Shown: in pieces, positions 45,301-56,935 of the stretch
Layout: every line of letters starts with the position of its first letter
Numbering within the stretch: position 1 is the first letter of the stretch
NCBI RefSeq assembly: GCF_011386835.1
Contig: NC_088805.1
Location: 18,410,836 to 18,474,835, forward strand
DNA length: 64,000 bases
Reading direction: 5' to 3'
DNA from: Chrysemys picta bellii
Taxonomy: Eukaryota; Chordata; Testudines; Emydidae
Notes under the pieces: model-generated
What the model saw: only the letters and a program-made list of their open reading frames with translations
What the model was told of the DNA's origin: nothing
The model's database searches: none
Program-made: the position numbers and the translations under genes

Positions 45301-46180
45301 GTATGTACGTAATCTTATTGATCTGCATGTTTTAATTAAAAAGAAGACTCTGAAAGGACACTTTATACTACCTTAGCTCCTTATTGACCAAATTGGGGAG
45401 AACTTCTCTGGTTTAAAATTCTGATGTTTAAAGCAATGTTCCTGTTGCTTTATTTGGCAGACACAAAATTTGTGAAGCCTAGGATTTATTGCTTTCAGGC
45501 ACTGGATTATAGTCCCCTTCATACATGTGAAACTTGTAGTAAAATTTGAGTTCTAGGAGTATGCCATTTACTAACTTGCACTAGTTCAGATCTCCAGTTG
45601 ATTAACAAGTTTACTGGAAAATCAGTTGGTTAAGACTGTATCATTAGTTTCTGTTACTTCTAGCAGATTGCTTTAAATATATACTTATATTTAAAATAAT
45701 TGGTGCAGATTACTTTCATATTGTGTTAAGTGACTTTTGTGATCTGACCAGACAACAGGGAGACGGGAATTCCAGAGTTTTAATTCTAGCTCTTTGTAAT
45801 TCCCTCTCTGTCGTGAGTCATATAACCTCTACATTGACCTCACTGTCTGAAAGTGGAGAAGTTTACCTAACAAATGGGAGGTGGTAAAATTAGCTAAAGG
45901 GGCACCATCCACTTGAAATTTAGATTTAATCTAAACAGGGAATGTGCCTTGATTCCACAAATGTAGCTGAACTGGTTAAACCTCAAATGCAGATAAAGAA
46001 AAGTTACTTGCACCTGGGCAGTTTACTTCCGTTTCAAGTAGTCCAAATTGGAGTTGTCCTTGTCTGCACTGCTCACCTGTCTAAATTCTCGGTCAATAAT
46101 CTTTCCTGTTTCTCAAAAAAAAAATTCCTTTCCAATTGCTCTAAGAAAGATTTATTTTTTCTGTTTATACAAACCTATGT
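43720..46180. other. Intron sequence with few recognisable pieces
   Basis: A MIR-like phrase 'cacacctgtaaaatgagta' occurs near 44811. A (TC)n(AT)n run lies at 45271-45300. A diverged MIR-like stretch lies near 45755-45850 ('ttctagctctttg', 'gagtcatataacctct'). No coding similarity was seen. Confidence 0.45.
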
Positions 46181-46181
46181 A

Positions 46182-46288
<107 letters not shown>

Positions 46289-46303
46289 CTCTCTCTGTTA
46301 TGC

Positions 46304-46653
46304 CAGGGGTTCTTAACCTTATTCTTTTGGAGACTGCCCTCTCTCCTCCCCCCCAACATGCCATAAAAACCCCACAGCCCACCAGTGCCACAACAACTAT
46401 TTTTATGCATATAAAAAACCAGGGCCAGCATTAGGGGGTAGCAAGCAGAGCAATTGCCCAGGGCCCAACACCACAGGGGGCCCTACAAAGCTAAATTGCC
46501 CAGGCTTCAGCCCGAGTCCCAGGTGGCAGGGCTCAGGGCTTCAGCTTTCTGCCCTAGGCTTCAGTGAGTGCAATACTGACCCTGCTTGGAGGACCCCCTG
46601 AAACCTGCTTACGGCCCCCCTGGGAGTCCCGGACCCCTGGTTCAGAACTGCTG
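46304..46653. mobile_element. hAT MITE, 8-bp target duplication
   Basis: It begins 'caggggttcttaacc' and ends 'ggttcagaactgctg'. Flanks 'tgttatgc' (46296-46303) and 'agttatgc' (46654-46661) agree at seven of eight positions. The interior is GC-rich ('cccagggcccaacaccacag'), non-coding, 350 bp. Confidence 0.83.
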
Positions 46654-46699
46654 AGTTATGCAAAGTAAAACTGAAAGTATAGAGACTTTTCCCTCTAAT

Positions 46700-47725
46700 C
46701 TTGTAGTCAATCTGTCTTGCACGTTGTAACTCTGGAAGGAAAAAAGATTTTCAACAGTAGAAAGGATGTCTACTTAAGTGCTTCTGAGGATGGAAGAAAT
46801 TGTAGAAGTGGCTAAATTACTGTAGTAGCAATAAGGTTCTCTTGTCCACTACCTCACTTTCTTGTGGTTTTAATTATCTGTAGCACTGGCAGCAATCCCT
46901 TATCTTTTAAGTGGCCTAACACTTTCCATTATAAGGCCCTGTTTTCAGTTTATAATATTGCCAAACTAGCCATTTGGGCTGAAAATTTCCATGCCAGGGA
47001 TCAGCCTTGTGCAGAATTTTTTGGGAAAGTTTCAGCTAAACAGAATGAGGTATGGGGGAAATGTTTTGCCCATGGCAAATTTCATTTCAGAAGATCTAGC
47101 ACCTCCATGCTTTGCAGCAGGGACTTGAAAATTGTCAGGGGAACTGGACTGCTTTAGTGTCAGGGTCTTTCGGGGTCTCTGTGAAAATCTGCTCAAATTT
47201 GGTCAAGGTGTAAAGCTCTCAACATAGCACTTGGTTTTGCTCAGAGGCTTTTCAGAGGCTGACAGTGAAACTCTCTGAACACTCCAGCTTCAGTGAACAG
47301 GTTGTATCCCCACACAGCTACTGTGTGCCAACCAGCCTGCATGCGTGCCATCCCAATAGAGCAACTGAGTATGCTGAATCCTAGGGGTGCCGGACTCTTC
47401 CTTCAGTTCCTCCTCCAACTGTGGGACCAGGCACCAGAACTGAGAGGAGGAAGACTCTCTCCTGTGCTTTCATTGCTCCCATTGCTGGAACCCACGCACC
47501 GTGGTGGAGAAAGAAGCAAACTTACTTACATGAATGAGGAGAAGCAAAAAGACATAGGTGAGGTGGGATAGGCAGGGACAGGGCCTGGGGTGCAGGCAGT
47601 AGGCAGTTGGAGCAGAGGTGGATGCTAGGCGATGGGTAGAGCATGAAATATAACCCAGGATTCCTGAGTCCTAACATTCCTCTGCTGCCAGCAGCAACTA
47701 TGAAACCTACTGGCAAAGTGTCTCA
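46700..47725. other. Intron sequence with no recognised element
   Basis: Open frames of about 90-97 codons at 46864-47157 and 47293-47571 show no domain or family resemblance and are taken as chance. Confidence 0.45.
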
Positions 47726-47730
47726 TCCCC

Positions 47731-49001
47731 TGTTGTATCAGTTTAGATGGAATAAATGAGCCAAAGGCCTTAACCTAATCCAGTTACCGTCCAACATTAA
47801 ACAGTGTTAAAGAAGGTTTGGGGTTGGGTTTACAGAGACTTTAGCCTGCTTAGTACTATGGCGCAAACAGCATTAAAATGCCTTTGAACAGTTTGTTACA
47901 GATATAGAGAAGAGGGAAAAACAGTTAAAGCACTTGAAATGTAAAGTATTAAGTAAGGCTTTCATTTTAATAACATTCCTTGTTCCCTTTCTCTTGAGCT
48001 AGAGAATGAGTTTTTAGAAGGGAAAACCCCTTTGTTTGATGGTCTTTTAGAAGGTGTTAAAGAAGGTAATAACTTTTATTTATTTATTTATTTATTTTTG
48101 AGAATAGAAGAGAAGTTTTTTGAGTTGGGCTGGAGCTGCTATTGCTGTTGTTAAAGTTTGATTTTATTTTATTCCAGGTAGTGGTTGGGAGTTAGCTGGA
48201 GCCAGTAGAGGTGGCAATATTATTTTGCTCTTACACCCTCCCCCCCGCCCCCTCCCTTTTTTTTTTTTTGGCCTGGTATTATAGGATTAGGATGAAGAAG
48301 GTAGTCCAGGGTTTTAGGAGACACTGGGGGTGGCACCCATGATGGTGAAGCTTGCCTCAGTAGTCTGTTTTTTTTTCCCTATTTTTTCTTCCAAAATCTC
48401 TTTTGGGGCCATTTAAAAAAGGGGAGCAATGGGTGGAATTTCCTCAATATTTTGTCCACCCATTAAGCCTAATATCCAACATGCCAATTTTGGCTCATTA
48501 ATTTCTGGTTCCACATCTTCTGTTTTTACTAAGCATGATTTCAACCTAGTGACAGTCCTAGAGTAATGTCAGCATGGCCTTTTTTTGTTTGGAATAATTT
48601 AGTCTCTCTGTCTGGTTCTCTTGCGTCTGTCCGTAACATTGCTTATTGAAAGCAACTCAGCTTACTTTCCATCAACATGTAGGGTATGTCTACGCAGCTG
48701 ATGTTAACATGGCTGTGTTGTTGCGGCTCCAGTGCTGGGAGAGAGGTCTCCCAGCGCTGTAATAAAACCACCTTGGCAAGGGTAATAGCTACTATCTACA
48801 CTCCCACTTTACAGCGCTGAAACTTGCATCGCTCGGGGAGGGGGATTCACAGCCCTAAGCAAAGAAAGTTTCAGTGCTTTAAGTGGCAGTGTAGACAAGG
48901 CCTTATTCTTATAGGTTATTTTATCATCTTATAAACTTTTACATACTTTTTACACTTAAGATTACTATTAGGGTAAATTTGTAGTCCCAATTATTACAAC
49001 A
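47731..49001 (-). repeat. 3' LTR of the minus-strand ERV (with nested MITE)
   Basis: It shares blocks such as 'agatggaataaatgagcca', 'gtggttgg..agttagc', 'attaatttctggttccacat' and 'attcccaattattacaac' (with one change) with the LTR at 50142-51391. It includes a (TTTA)n stretch near 48075-48098 and the MITE at 48682-48902. Confidence 0.85.
48682..48902. mobile_element. MITE nested in the ERV 3' LTR
   Basis: Ends 'gggtatgtctacgcagc' and 'ggcagtgtagacaaggcc' lie inside the LTR. The partner LTR lacks this sequence at the matching site ('catcaacacttgtgttatc'). Confidence 0.8.
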
Positions 49002-50141
49002 TAATCCCTTTTTGTTTATTTTATGAACCAGTTCCACATAGGATCAGACATTTGTTCATAACATCACAATTACAAAGAAAATCCTTATTTTAATTTCAGC
49101 ATGTAAAGGAAAGAGGGGAGAACTACTTGGCTATGTTTTAAAGTTTGCAAATTACCTATTCCAGAATTGGTATTTGCAAATATTATTTGATTAGATTGTA
49201 CAAAATTTACAATTAAACTTTTTAGATATTAACAAAGCTTAAGAACTTACAATGTGCTTTATTGTAGTTAAAACAAAATTTAAAACTGCTGCTGCTATAT
49301 GTTTGTAAGAGGTTTAAGAACAACCCATCTTTTATTACTACTTTGGCTGTACTCCCAGGATGGGCAAAAATGGAAAACACGTTCTCTGTTTTTGCTGTTT
49401 ACACAGCTAAAGCTGTGCATTTACATAAACTATGAAAATTGTATGCATTCATGGATAAGCTTGCTTACTTGAAGAAAAACTTCAGCCCTGATGACATTTT
49501 TACCCAAGTGTGTTGCCTTCTTTAAAAAGAAGCAACAAAATGATGTTTTGGAACCACTTCTGCATTTATGAGCCATTTGTGACACTCAAAGGTGGCAAAA
49601 ACAACAACGAGGAAAAAGATGTTTTGTTTTTGACATTAAGAAAAAAAATGCTAACACAAAACAGAATAATCACCAAAAAATTTGGGATTGCAAGAGTCCT
49701 TGATTCTGGCGGTTTGAGTCAGTCAGTGCAGTAGCAGCCCTGAATTTGCTGGCATTTTCTTAACAAGGGAGAGTTACCCAATATGTTGTTTTAATAGAAG
49801 TCTGTATTAGCAACGTAATGTTAAAAAATATAGAACACTTTATTTTTACCATTTTTGATTTTGTTAAAAACACTTTTTCCCCACTAAACCTTCAAAATTA
49901 TTACCAATCAAAAAAACTACAAACCTCAAAATCAAAGAAAAAAAATGAATAAAACACTTTAAAACAATTAAGCTTCTCCTTTCAAAAAGCATACACAGTT
50001 TGCTTGCATTCTTATCTCAAACAAGTTCAAGACATTTATGAACTTCATAACCAGCTTTGAAAACAATTGGCAAATTGTTTGCCAAGGTATCAGCTTCTGA
50101 GTATGTATTAACCCTTTAAGCCCTACATTGGGCACCAAAAA
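49002..50141 (-). other. Remaining internal region of the ERV
   Basis: On the minus strand, the stretch next to 49001 ends 'aaacaaaaagggatta', a polypurine-tract-like sequence just before the 3' LTR. The rest is AT-rich without recognisable gag, protease, reverse transcriptase or env motifs, so most of the provirus interior is deleted or decayed. Confidence 0.6.
50120..50137 (-). other. Primer-binding site, tRNA-Lys(1,2)-like
   Basis: The minus strand reads 'tggtgcccaatgtagggc', four bases inside the 5' LTR. It differs from the tRNA-Lys(1,2) binding site as I recall it at three of 18 positions, all transitions and two of them CpG-type decay. Confidence 0.65.
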
Positions 50142-51391
50142 TGTTGCATTCATTTAGATGGAATAAATGAGCCAAAGGTATTAACATAACCCAGTCACTG
50201 TCCAACATTAAACAGGGTTAAACAAAATTTGGTATACAGAGATCTCAGCCTGCTTTGTACCATGACAAACATGCCGTTATCAATTCTTTGAACCTTTTAT
50301 TAAAGATATAGAAAAGAAGAAAAAAACAATTAAAGCATTTGCAATGTAAAAGTAAGGCAACATTTCTTGTTCCTTTTCCCTTTAGCTGGAGAGAGGTTTT
50401 TAAGAAGGAAAACCCCCTTTGTATGACAGTCTCAGACTTAGATGGTATCAAAGATGGGAATAACTGTCCTATTGGGGAAAAGAAAGGAAGATAGTTGAGA
50501 TGAGCTGCAGCTGTTAAAGGGCTAGTCTACACTACCAGACAGATCAATGGGCAGCGATCGATCTAGCGGGGGTCGATTTATCATGTCTAGTATAGATGCA
50601 ATAAATGGACTGCCGATCGCTCTAGCGTCGACTCGGTACTCCACCTCAACAAGAAGCACAAGGGGGATCGACAGGAGAGTGTCTCCCATTGACACACCGC
50701 AGTGAAGACCCTGTGGTGAGTAGATCTAAGTATGTCGACTTCAGCTACATTATTCATATAGCTGAAGTTGCGTAATGTAGATCAACACCCACCCACCCCC
50801 AGTGTAGACCAGCCCAAAGTCTCATCCTGTTTCATCCCAGGTGGTGGTTAGGATTCAGCAGGAGCTGGTAGAGGTGGTGATGTTGTCTGAGTCCATCTTT
50901 CTGGCCTGGTCTGGTCAGGACATCTCTTACGATTAGGGTGAAAAAGGCCTGAGGTCCCAGGATATGGTGGGGTTGGTAGCTGTAATGGTGAAGCTTGCTT
51001 CAATAACCTCCATTTGTTCTTTCCTCATTTCCTTCCAAAGCCCCTTTTTTAATAGGGACTCAAAAAATAGGAGTGATGGGTGGAATAGCCCATACCCTCA
51101 TTATTTTGTTTTCCTATTAGGCCTAATATCTAACCCACTGATTTTTGGCTCATTAATTTCTGGTTCCACATCTTCTGTTTTTACTCAGCATGATTTCAAC
51201 ATAGTCCTTGAAGTATATCAATGAGGCCTTCTTTTTGTTTCTGGAGTGATTTAGTCTCTGTCTGGTTCTCTTGCACCTGTTTATAAAATTAATTGTTGAA
51301 AGCAACGACCTATTTTTCATCAACACTTGTGTTATCTTTTTACAGTTAAGCTTACAATTAGGGTAAATTTGTATTCCCAATTATTACAACA
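50142..51391 (-). repeat. 5' LTR of the minus-strand ERV (with nested MITE)
   Basis: Direct repeat of 47731-49001 along its length apart from the MITE insertions and small indels. The ends are 'tgttgcattcatttagatgg' and 'cccaattattacaaca'. Short open frames over it are not viral genes. Confidence 0.85.
50519..50815. mobile_element. MITE nested in the ERV 5' LTR, 3-bp flank AAA
   Basis: Ends 'gggctagtctacactacc' and 'cagtgtagaccagccc' are flanked by AAA on both sides (50516-50518, 50816-50818). An internal hairpin 'ttcagctac'/'gtagctgaa'-like lies near 50741-50770. Same family as 30974-31258 and 58729-59023. Confidence 0.83.
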
Positions 51392-51599
51392 CCCCTCTAG
51401 TGGAGAGCTGATACTCAGCTCAAGTGATAGAGATGTTTGCTGTGGATCTAAAGTTTCCAACCTTGCTGATGCCCTGTGTGGGTGGGTGGGTGGGTGGATT
51501 GGGGGGGGGGAGGGGCAGTAGGGTTCCATGTGGTTGAATTTCTGGGTTCTGAGGTTTTTTTTAAATTTAGAAAATTACAAAAAGCCTATATTAAAAGAA

Positions 51600-52126
51600 C
51601 ATTAAGGATGCAAAGCTAAACTCTCAGAAGTTTTGAAATGCCAAACCCTCCAGACTTGTGAAGCTCTTCATCATCAGAAGGAAGCTCCCCATGGACCAGG
51701 ACGCACCAACTCAAAGTGGCACCAGACCCTGCCATGACAACAGATGCAAAACCTGCAGATTTGGTGTAGCTCATACTCTGCACTAGATGCCTCAATAACA
51801 ACTATGTGGGTGAAACCAGACAATTGCTACACTCCCAAATGAACTCATACAGAAGAATTAGGGAGACAAAAACACCATATCAGCCATGGGCAAACACTTT
51901 TCACAAATGATCACTCCATATCTGACCTCTCAGTCCTTTGTCCTCAAAGGAAAGCTGCATAACTTGTCAGTGTTACGTTAACTCCTTATGCTGTATTTAC
52001 CTGTGCACTGAAGACCTTTCCCAGATCTGAAGAAGAGCTCTATATAAGCTTGAAAGGTTGTCTCTCTTTCACCAACAGAAGTTGGTTCAATGAAAGCTAT
52101 TACCTCACCTACCTTGTCTCAACAAG
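51600..52126 (+). pseudogene. Penelope-like element remnant with GIY-YIG endonuclease region
   Basis: Translated pieces follow the C-terminal order of a Penelope-like retroelement protein. A cysteine motif G-T-R-P-C-H-D-N-R-C-K-T-C lies at about 51718-51757. N-N-Y-V-G-E-T-R-Q-L-L (about 51797-51829) corresponds to the GIY-YIG core, with Y-V-G as the second motif and Arg nearby. In other frames come G-K-H-F-S-Q and S-V-L-V-L-K-G-like pieces (about 51888-51955). Stops and frameshifts break the frame. The tail 'ccaacagaagttggttcaat' followed by 'attacctcacctaccttgtc' (to about 52120) is the 3' end of a common reptile element. This is a different, older lineage from the four hairpin PLE copies. 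Confidence 0.7.
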
Positions 52127-52127
52127 T

Positions 52128-53065
52128 AAGGTTGCTCATGCAACCTTAATTCACCCCTCATGTATATGCATTATGATAGGCATTAATTACACAATGATAT
52201 AGTATTTTTTCTACAGGACCCCCGTCTTATTCAGTGCACAACATGGACAGTGCTGAGGGAATGAATCAAGGTTGTGTAGTGAATGAGGCTATTGTCTGTA
52301 GGACCTGTTGGGGGTTCCCCATGCAGAACATGGAAAGTGTGTAGTGAATGACACAAAACACTACAGGAAGAGGATGATCTTGTGGTTAAAGCAATTGAGT
52401 GCCATGCTGAGGAACTAGATTCTATCCCTGCTTCTGCCACAATGTTCCTAGGTGATGCTGGGTTAGTCACGTCAACCAGTTTTTCCACAGCTGGATAATA
52501 GCTGTGTACCTGACTTTTGGGCTCTCCAGCTTGAGACCCATGGGGTCTCATTTGCAGAAGTTCTGAGCATTTGCATCTCCAAGTTAAGTCAATGGGACCT
52601 GTGCTCTGAACATATAAATGGCTAAAAAATGCTAAGAACACTGAAAAGTCAGGCCATAGGGGTTTAAGGTGGGCACTTGACAAATCTGGCCTTAATCCCA
52701 GTTTGCAGATGGGAGAATGGGGGCAGAGAGAGTATCATTTTACCACATGGGGTGTTATAATGATAAATATGTTAATCATTTTAGTATGAATGTTTCACAA
52801 TCATAGAAAAGCCCATGAGGAACTAATTCTATGTTCAGTGCAGGGTTTAAATGGTATGTAATAAATAAGATGTAGGGGGACACAGTGAATGGTGAGGATA
52901 CAAAGAAAATTTGAATCGCTACCAATTCACTGAGCACGATACATCCTATGTGCTGAATGAGGCAGCAGTCCTGTAGGAAAGAAGTGTGATCATATACATT
53001 ACAATAGTTTTTAATTCTATGTACAAAGAGGTCAAATTAAGGTTGCTCATGGACCTTAATTCTGG
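52128..53065. repeat. Old SINE (MIR/CORE type) with inserted sequence and inverted flanks
   Basis: 'aggatgatcttgtggttaaa' with 'cattgagtgcc'-like continuation and 'atccctgcttctgccacaat' (52378-52445) is the head of a common amniote SINE. 'cagtttgcagatgggagaat' and 'ggggtgttataatgataaat' (about 52693-52770) look like its downstream half, so the part between may be a later insertion. The stretch is bracketed by 'aaggttgctcatgcaacctt' (about 52128) and 'aattaaggttgctcatgga' (about 53035). The meaning of this pair is unclear. Confidence 0.5.
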
Positions 53066-53079
53066 CACTTCCCAAGGTC

Positions 53080-56000
53080 TGAGTGCTTGACTTTCTAACA
53101 TTAATATTCTTAATTTTGTTTTTGCAATAGTGAATGTATACTGCATTTTTTTCATAGTTGGTATCCCAAAGCAATTTCTTGTCCTGCTAGGACTCAGTGC
53201 TTTTTGAGCTTTCTAAATTAATAGCTTGGGGTAGAGGGTGAGAAATCCTATATCTGAAAATTGGAAGAACTTCAACGTTTGCAAGACGGTTTGGCTAGTG
53301 TGAGATGTTATGGAGCAGACTTCCACTTTGTGATGATTTCAGACTAATGGCTGAAAATAGCTGTCTGCATTGCAGGCATGAAATATTAAAGCGTGCAAAC
53401 ATCTCTTTTAATTCCCTGTAAATTGTAATAAGGTCCATTGAACTTAGTGCATGTTTTTTTTAAGGGGAATTATGGGATTCTAAAACTTCACTTGTCCTAG
53501 TCTCACTCTTTCAATTAGGATTGGGCAGTTCCAACACCCCCCCCTAAAGAAGGGCACCATGTGACATATCAGGCATTTAATGATGATGATGTACCATCCC
53601 CATAAAACCAATATGCTTAACTAACCAGACTCTATCTCGTGTGCTTAAGAAGAAAATCTTCATTGGTCTGTTTTGAGTTGCATACAAGTGTTTTAAATAT
53701 TTTTTATAAGTTTAAGTCTTTGTACTCTTCTGTGACTCGTAAATTTTGTTGTATCCTCTTTAGCTTGACAATTGATTTATTTTATATCCTGGATTAATTA
53801 CATTTTTCTCAAATCTATTTTTATTATTTTTTTGAAATAATTATGAGCATAGCTACTAGTCAAAGTTAAATAACCAGGATTTCAGATTATTGTATACAAA
53901 GCTATTCAGCCATTAAATAAATTAATCCGTATTATAGAAAGTCTACACAAAGGTGTCCCACAAGAGCATGGTGCTTGCAACAAACAAGTGAGGTACTGTA
54001 TCTTAAAATTCAAGTTGCTACCTACACCCACATTCCTAAGTTGTTTTTTGTTTTGTTTATTGTTACAATAAATGTGTAATAAACTGTAATGATACAGAAG
54101 TAGCTTTGCACCCTATTCCCTCATGCCAAATGATTTAGTCCTCTTATCTAATTGTACTTTGCCATTTTTGTGAAGTGTTTTTGAGATTTTTGGATTAAAA
54201 AAGGCACTATATACATGCAGAGTATTTATGATTACCTACAATTCCGGCCTCTTTATTCTCCAGGGTGAGAGAGGTAGGTGTATGTATATGTGTTTTATAG
54301 CCTGGACTATAGTTTATATGAGAATCTGACACTCCAAAAGAAGTTACCATTACTCCAGTGAATTGGATGCTTAACCAAAATTTCTTTTTAATAGAAGAAT
54401 GAGGTTTGGGAGTGAAGAAATGAAATGTTTAAATTGTTCAAATTGTGATACAAACCAACAAAGCAAGGAGATCTGAAGTGAATTGTACTGCTTCAGCCCT
54501 GATTCACAGCCTAGCTTTTCTGTTCACCCTCATAATGGTGCAAGTTAAAACCTCAACATTAAAATTATAGTGTGATGCTAACGGGCAATAATCAGGAAAT
54601 TCAAAGAAACATAGCGTATCATGTTTAATGTAGTCATGGAATTGGAACAGAGATGGCAGTTAACTAAGGTAAATGTGGTGAAAAGGCTAACTTGCGTCTC
54701 TGGCAGTTTCACATCTATGTAACATTAATATTCTGGTGGCAATTCCACTCCATTACCCAAAACAAACCTAACAAAATAACCTAGTTCCATCTCTCAGCTG
54801 CTACATAAACTGACATTTCAGTGACTCATTGCCTTAGCCCTAGTACTGAAATTAGTTATGTAAGAGTGGCATACTTATGTACTTAAACTAAATAAAATAA
54901 GGCCATTTTATCATCAGCCGTAATGCAGAGGCATAGATTTCCCCCCCCCCCCCAATCTGCAGCTACTTGGCTTGAAGATAACAACATGAATAGTGTAACA
55001 ACTTTTTTGAAGGGCGTATGGGAAAGGAAAGACTTTTAAATGGTTCACAGCCATTTCTACCATTCTGCATATTTTGTAAGCTATGTATCCTAGCTACTTG
55101 AAGGACCTGGTTAATTGTACAGTCCACTTAACTTGCAGCTTCTAGTTCCTCTTCTGGATAGAGGATCCAGAAGATGCACAAATCATCCCTCTTGAGCTAG
55201 CATGCTGAACTGTTTAAAAAAATTTTTTTTAAGACAGTGACTTATTTTGTTAAAGTAAGTAGCTCTTTAAAGACAGGTGCCCCTTTTCAGACCATTATTG
55301 TCCTGTGACAATGGTAAAGAGTCAGGGTCGCTGTCTTCTAGCACTGAGTAAGGAACTCTAGTAGAATAAAGAAAATGGTAATTCTAGAATGGGGGGAGGA
55401 TGACAATGCTATGTTGCGACCACTTTCAAAGTTGCAAATTTTGTTTTTGTTCCGCAGAACGCAAACATTTCAAAAGTTTCCCCGAAATGGAATTGTCAAA
55501 ATATCTATTTTGGAAAGAAAAGTTCAGGCTTTGGATTACCCTCTCCCCTCTCAGAAGTAACCAGAGTTCAACTTAGATCTCAGAAATCTTCCTGTTGTAA
55601 TTGATGTCTCCATGAAACATCTTGGCTTCAATCTAACAGCATATTTTGACAAAAATGTTCTGACGAGCTTTAACTGAACTGAGCTAAATTAAGCAGTGAC
55701 TTCGCTTTTTAAAATACAGTATGTAATGGTCTACAAATTTAAAAAACCCTCCACAGATTTATGCTTGTCTGGTGCAGGGGAGAAAAAAACAGTGCATGTT
55801 GTGGGAATCTTATCAAAAGAAAAACTTTTTTTGATGTCTGGGGGAAATCTGCTATCGCGTCCTATAAATCCTCTCCCAGGCTTATTTCTTACATATTTGG
55901 ACCTAATTACACACGCACAGCTTCTTTTCTCCCATCTACCCTGCTCCTTGACTACATGGTACTAAATATGTAAAGTTGTTTCAGAGTTCAGCACCATAAA

Positions 56001-56280
56001 AAATTGGTAACCGCTCTTTTTATTAAGTAATAAGTCACAACAGGATGTGGTGATGCGGTCTAGAATCGCCACACCTATGCTAAGCTGCGACACAATGCCT
56101 TCATTCACCATAAGTGTGGTGATTATTAGACAGCTAATCACCACACCCTGGAGTATTTTATTGCTATTATAAAGTGGCTTGGTTAAAGGGAACACTACTT
56201 TTTCTAAGGGAAAAATGTTAACTTTTTTTTTTTAATAATCCAGTCCAGGATGATATAATGTAAAGATTCCTTAGTCTGGA
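53080..56280. other. Intron sequence with little recognisable content
   Basis: AT-rich, with a poly-C of about 13 near 54942 and several AATAAA hexamers. No transposon ends or coding similarity were seen. The 89- and 70-codon frames at 55696-55973 overlap each other in different frames and match nothing I know. Confidence 0.45.
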
Positions 56281-56290
56281 ATACTAATTG

Positions 56291-56292
<2 letters not shown>

Positions 56293-56343
<51 letters not shown>

Positions 56344-56360
56344 AATAGAGAGAGAGAGAG
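56293..56360. repeat. (GT)n followed by (AG)n
   Basis: 48 bases of GT, then 'ataaat', then about 14 bases of AG. Confidence 0.95.
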
Positions 56361-56759
56361 ACCGACCAATATTGCTTTTTCCACTTAGTAACTGCCATAT
56401 TTTCATAACACCCCAATAAAATAACAATCCCAACTCTTATGCTTAGTGCTTATACACTTTGTGTAGAATTGTTTAAGGTCCCCAATCCTCCCTCTGTTCT
56501 CTCTCTCTTCTCTCCCCCCTACCCCCCCATTAATTTGGTGGTGGTTTGGTATTTTTTGTATGTTTGTTTGTTTTTCACTAGTGCTTGACAAAGCCTTGGC
56601 ATAAGCAAAGATTAGTTTCCCTAGAGTCATATCAGATGTCTCTTTTAATTAGTTCCAGAAGGCGGTATAGGTCACTTGGCTAGAAAATAAAGATAGAATG
56701 TAAAAATTTTTAAAAAATCATAAAAGTTAGATGGATAAAAACCTTGACCATCCTGCTGC

Positions 56760-56935
56760 CCCCGCAGGATGGCTTTCTATAGCATATATTTCACTCCATT
56801 GTCCCATCTTGTTCTAAATGACTCAATGATGGGGCTCTCACAGCTTCTCTTGTGGGACTATTTCACAACTCATTAAATTTGTTGTCTGGAAACTCTCTCC
56901 CGACTGAATAAGTTTGAAGCTTGTGGGAGTGGGAA
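56760..56935 (+). repeat. LINE-like remnant (CR1/L2-type untranslated region)
   Basis: 'cattgtcccatcttgttcta', 'atgactcaatgatggggct', 'ctattccacaactca'-like and 'gttgtctggaaactctctcc' run in the order seen in a widespread reptile LINE segment. It has no reading frame. The class is tentative. Confidence 0.45.

Larger units (their letters stand above)
47731..51391 (-). mobile_element. Internally deleted endogenous retrovirus (minus strand) with paired LTRs
   Basis: Two direct repeats of about 1.25 kb (47731-49001 and 50142-51391) begin 'tgttg' and end 'attacaaca' on the + strand. They are flanked by 'cccc' on both sides (47727-47730, 51392-51395), compatible with a 4-bp target duplication. Orientation is minus: a primer-binding-like sequence adjoins the 50142 side and a purine-rich tract adjoins the 49001 side. 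Only about 1.14 kb lies between the LTRs, so gag, pol and env are missing. No retroviral domain was found in the small frames there. Each LTR carries a different MITE that is absent from its partner, so both MITEs came later. Confidence 0.85.
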
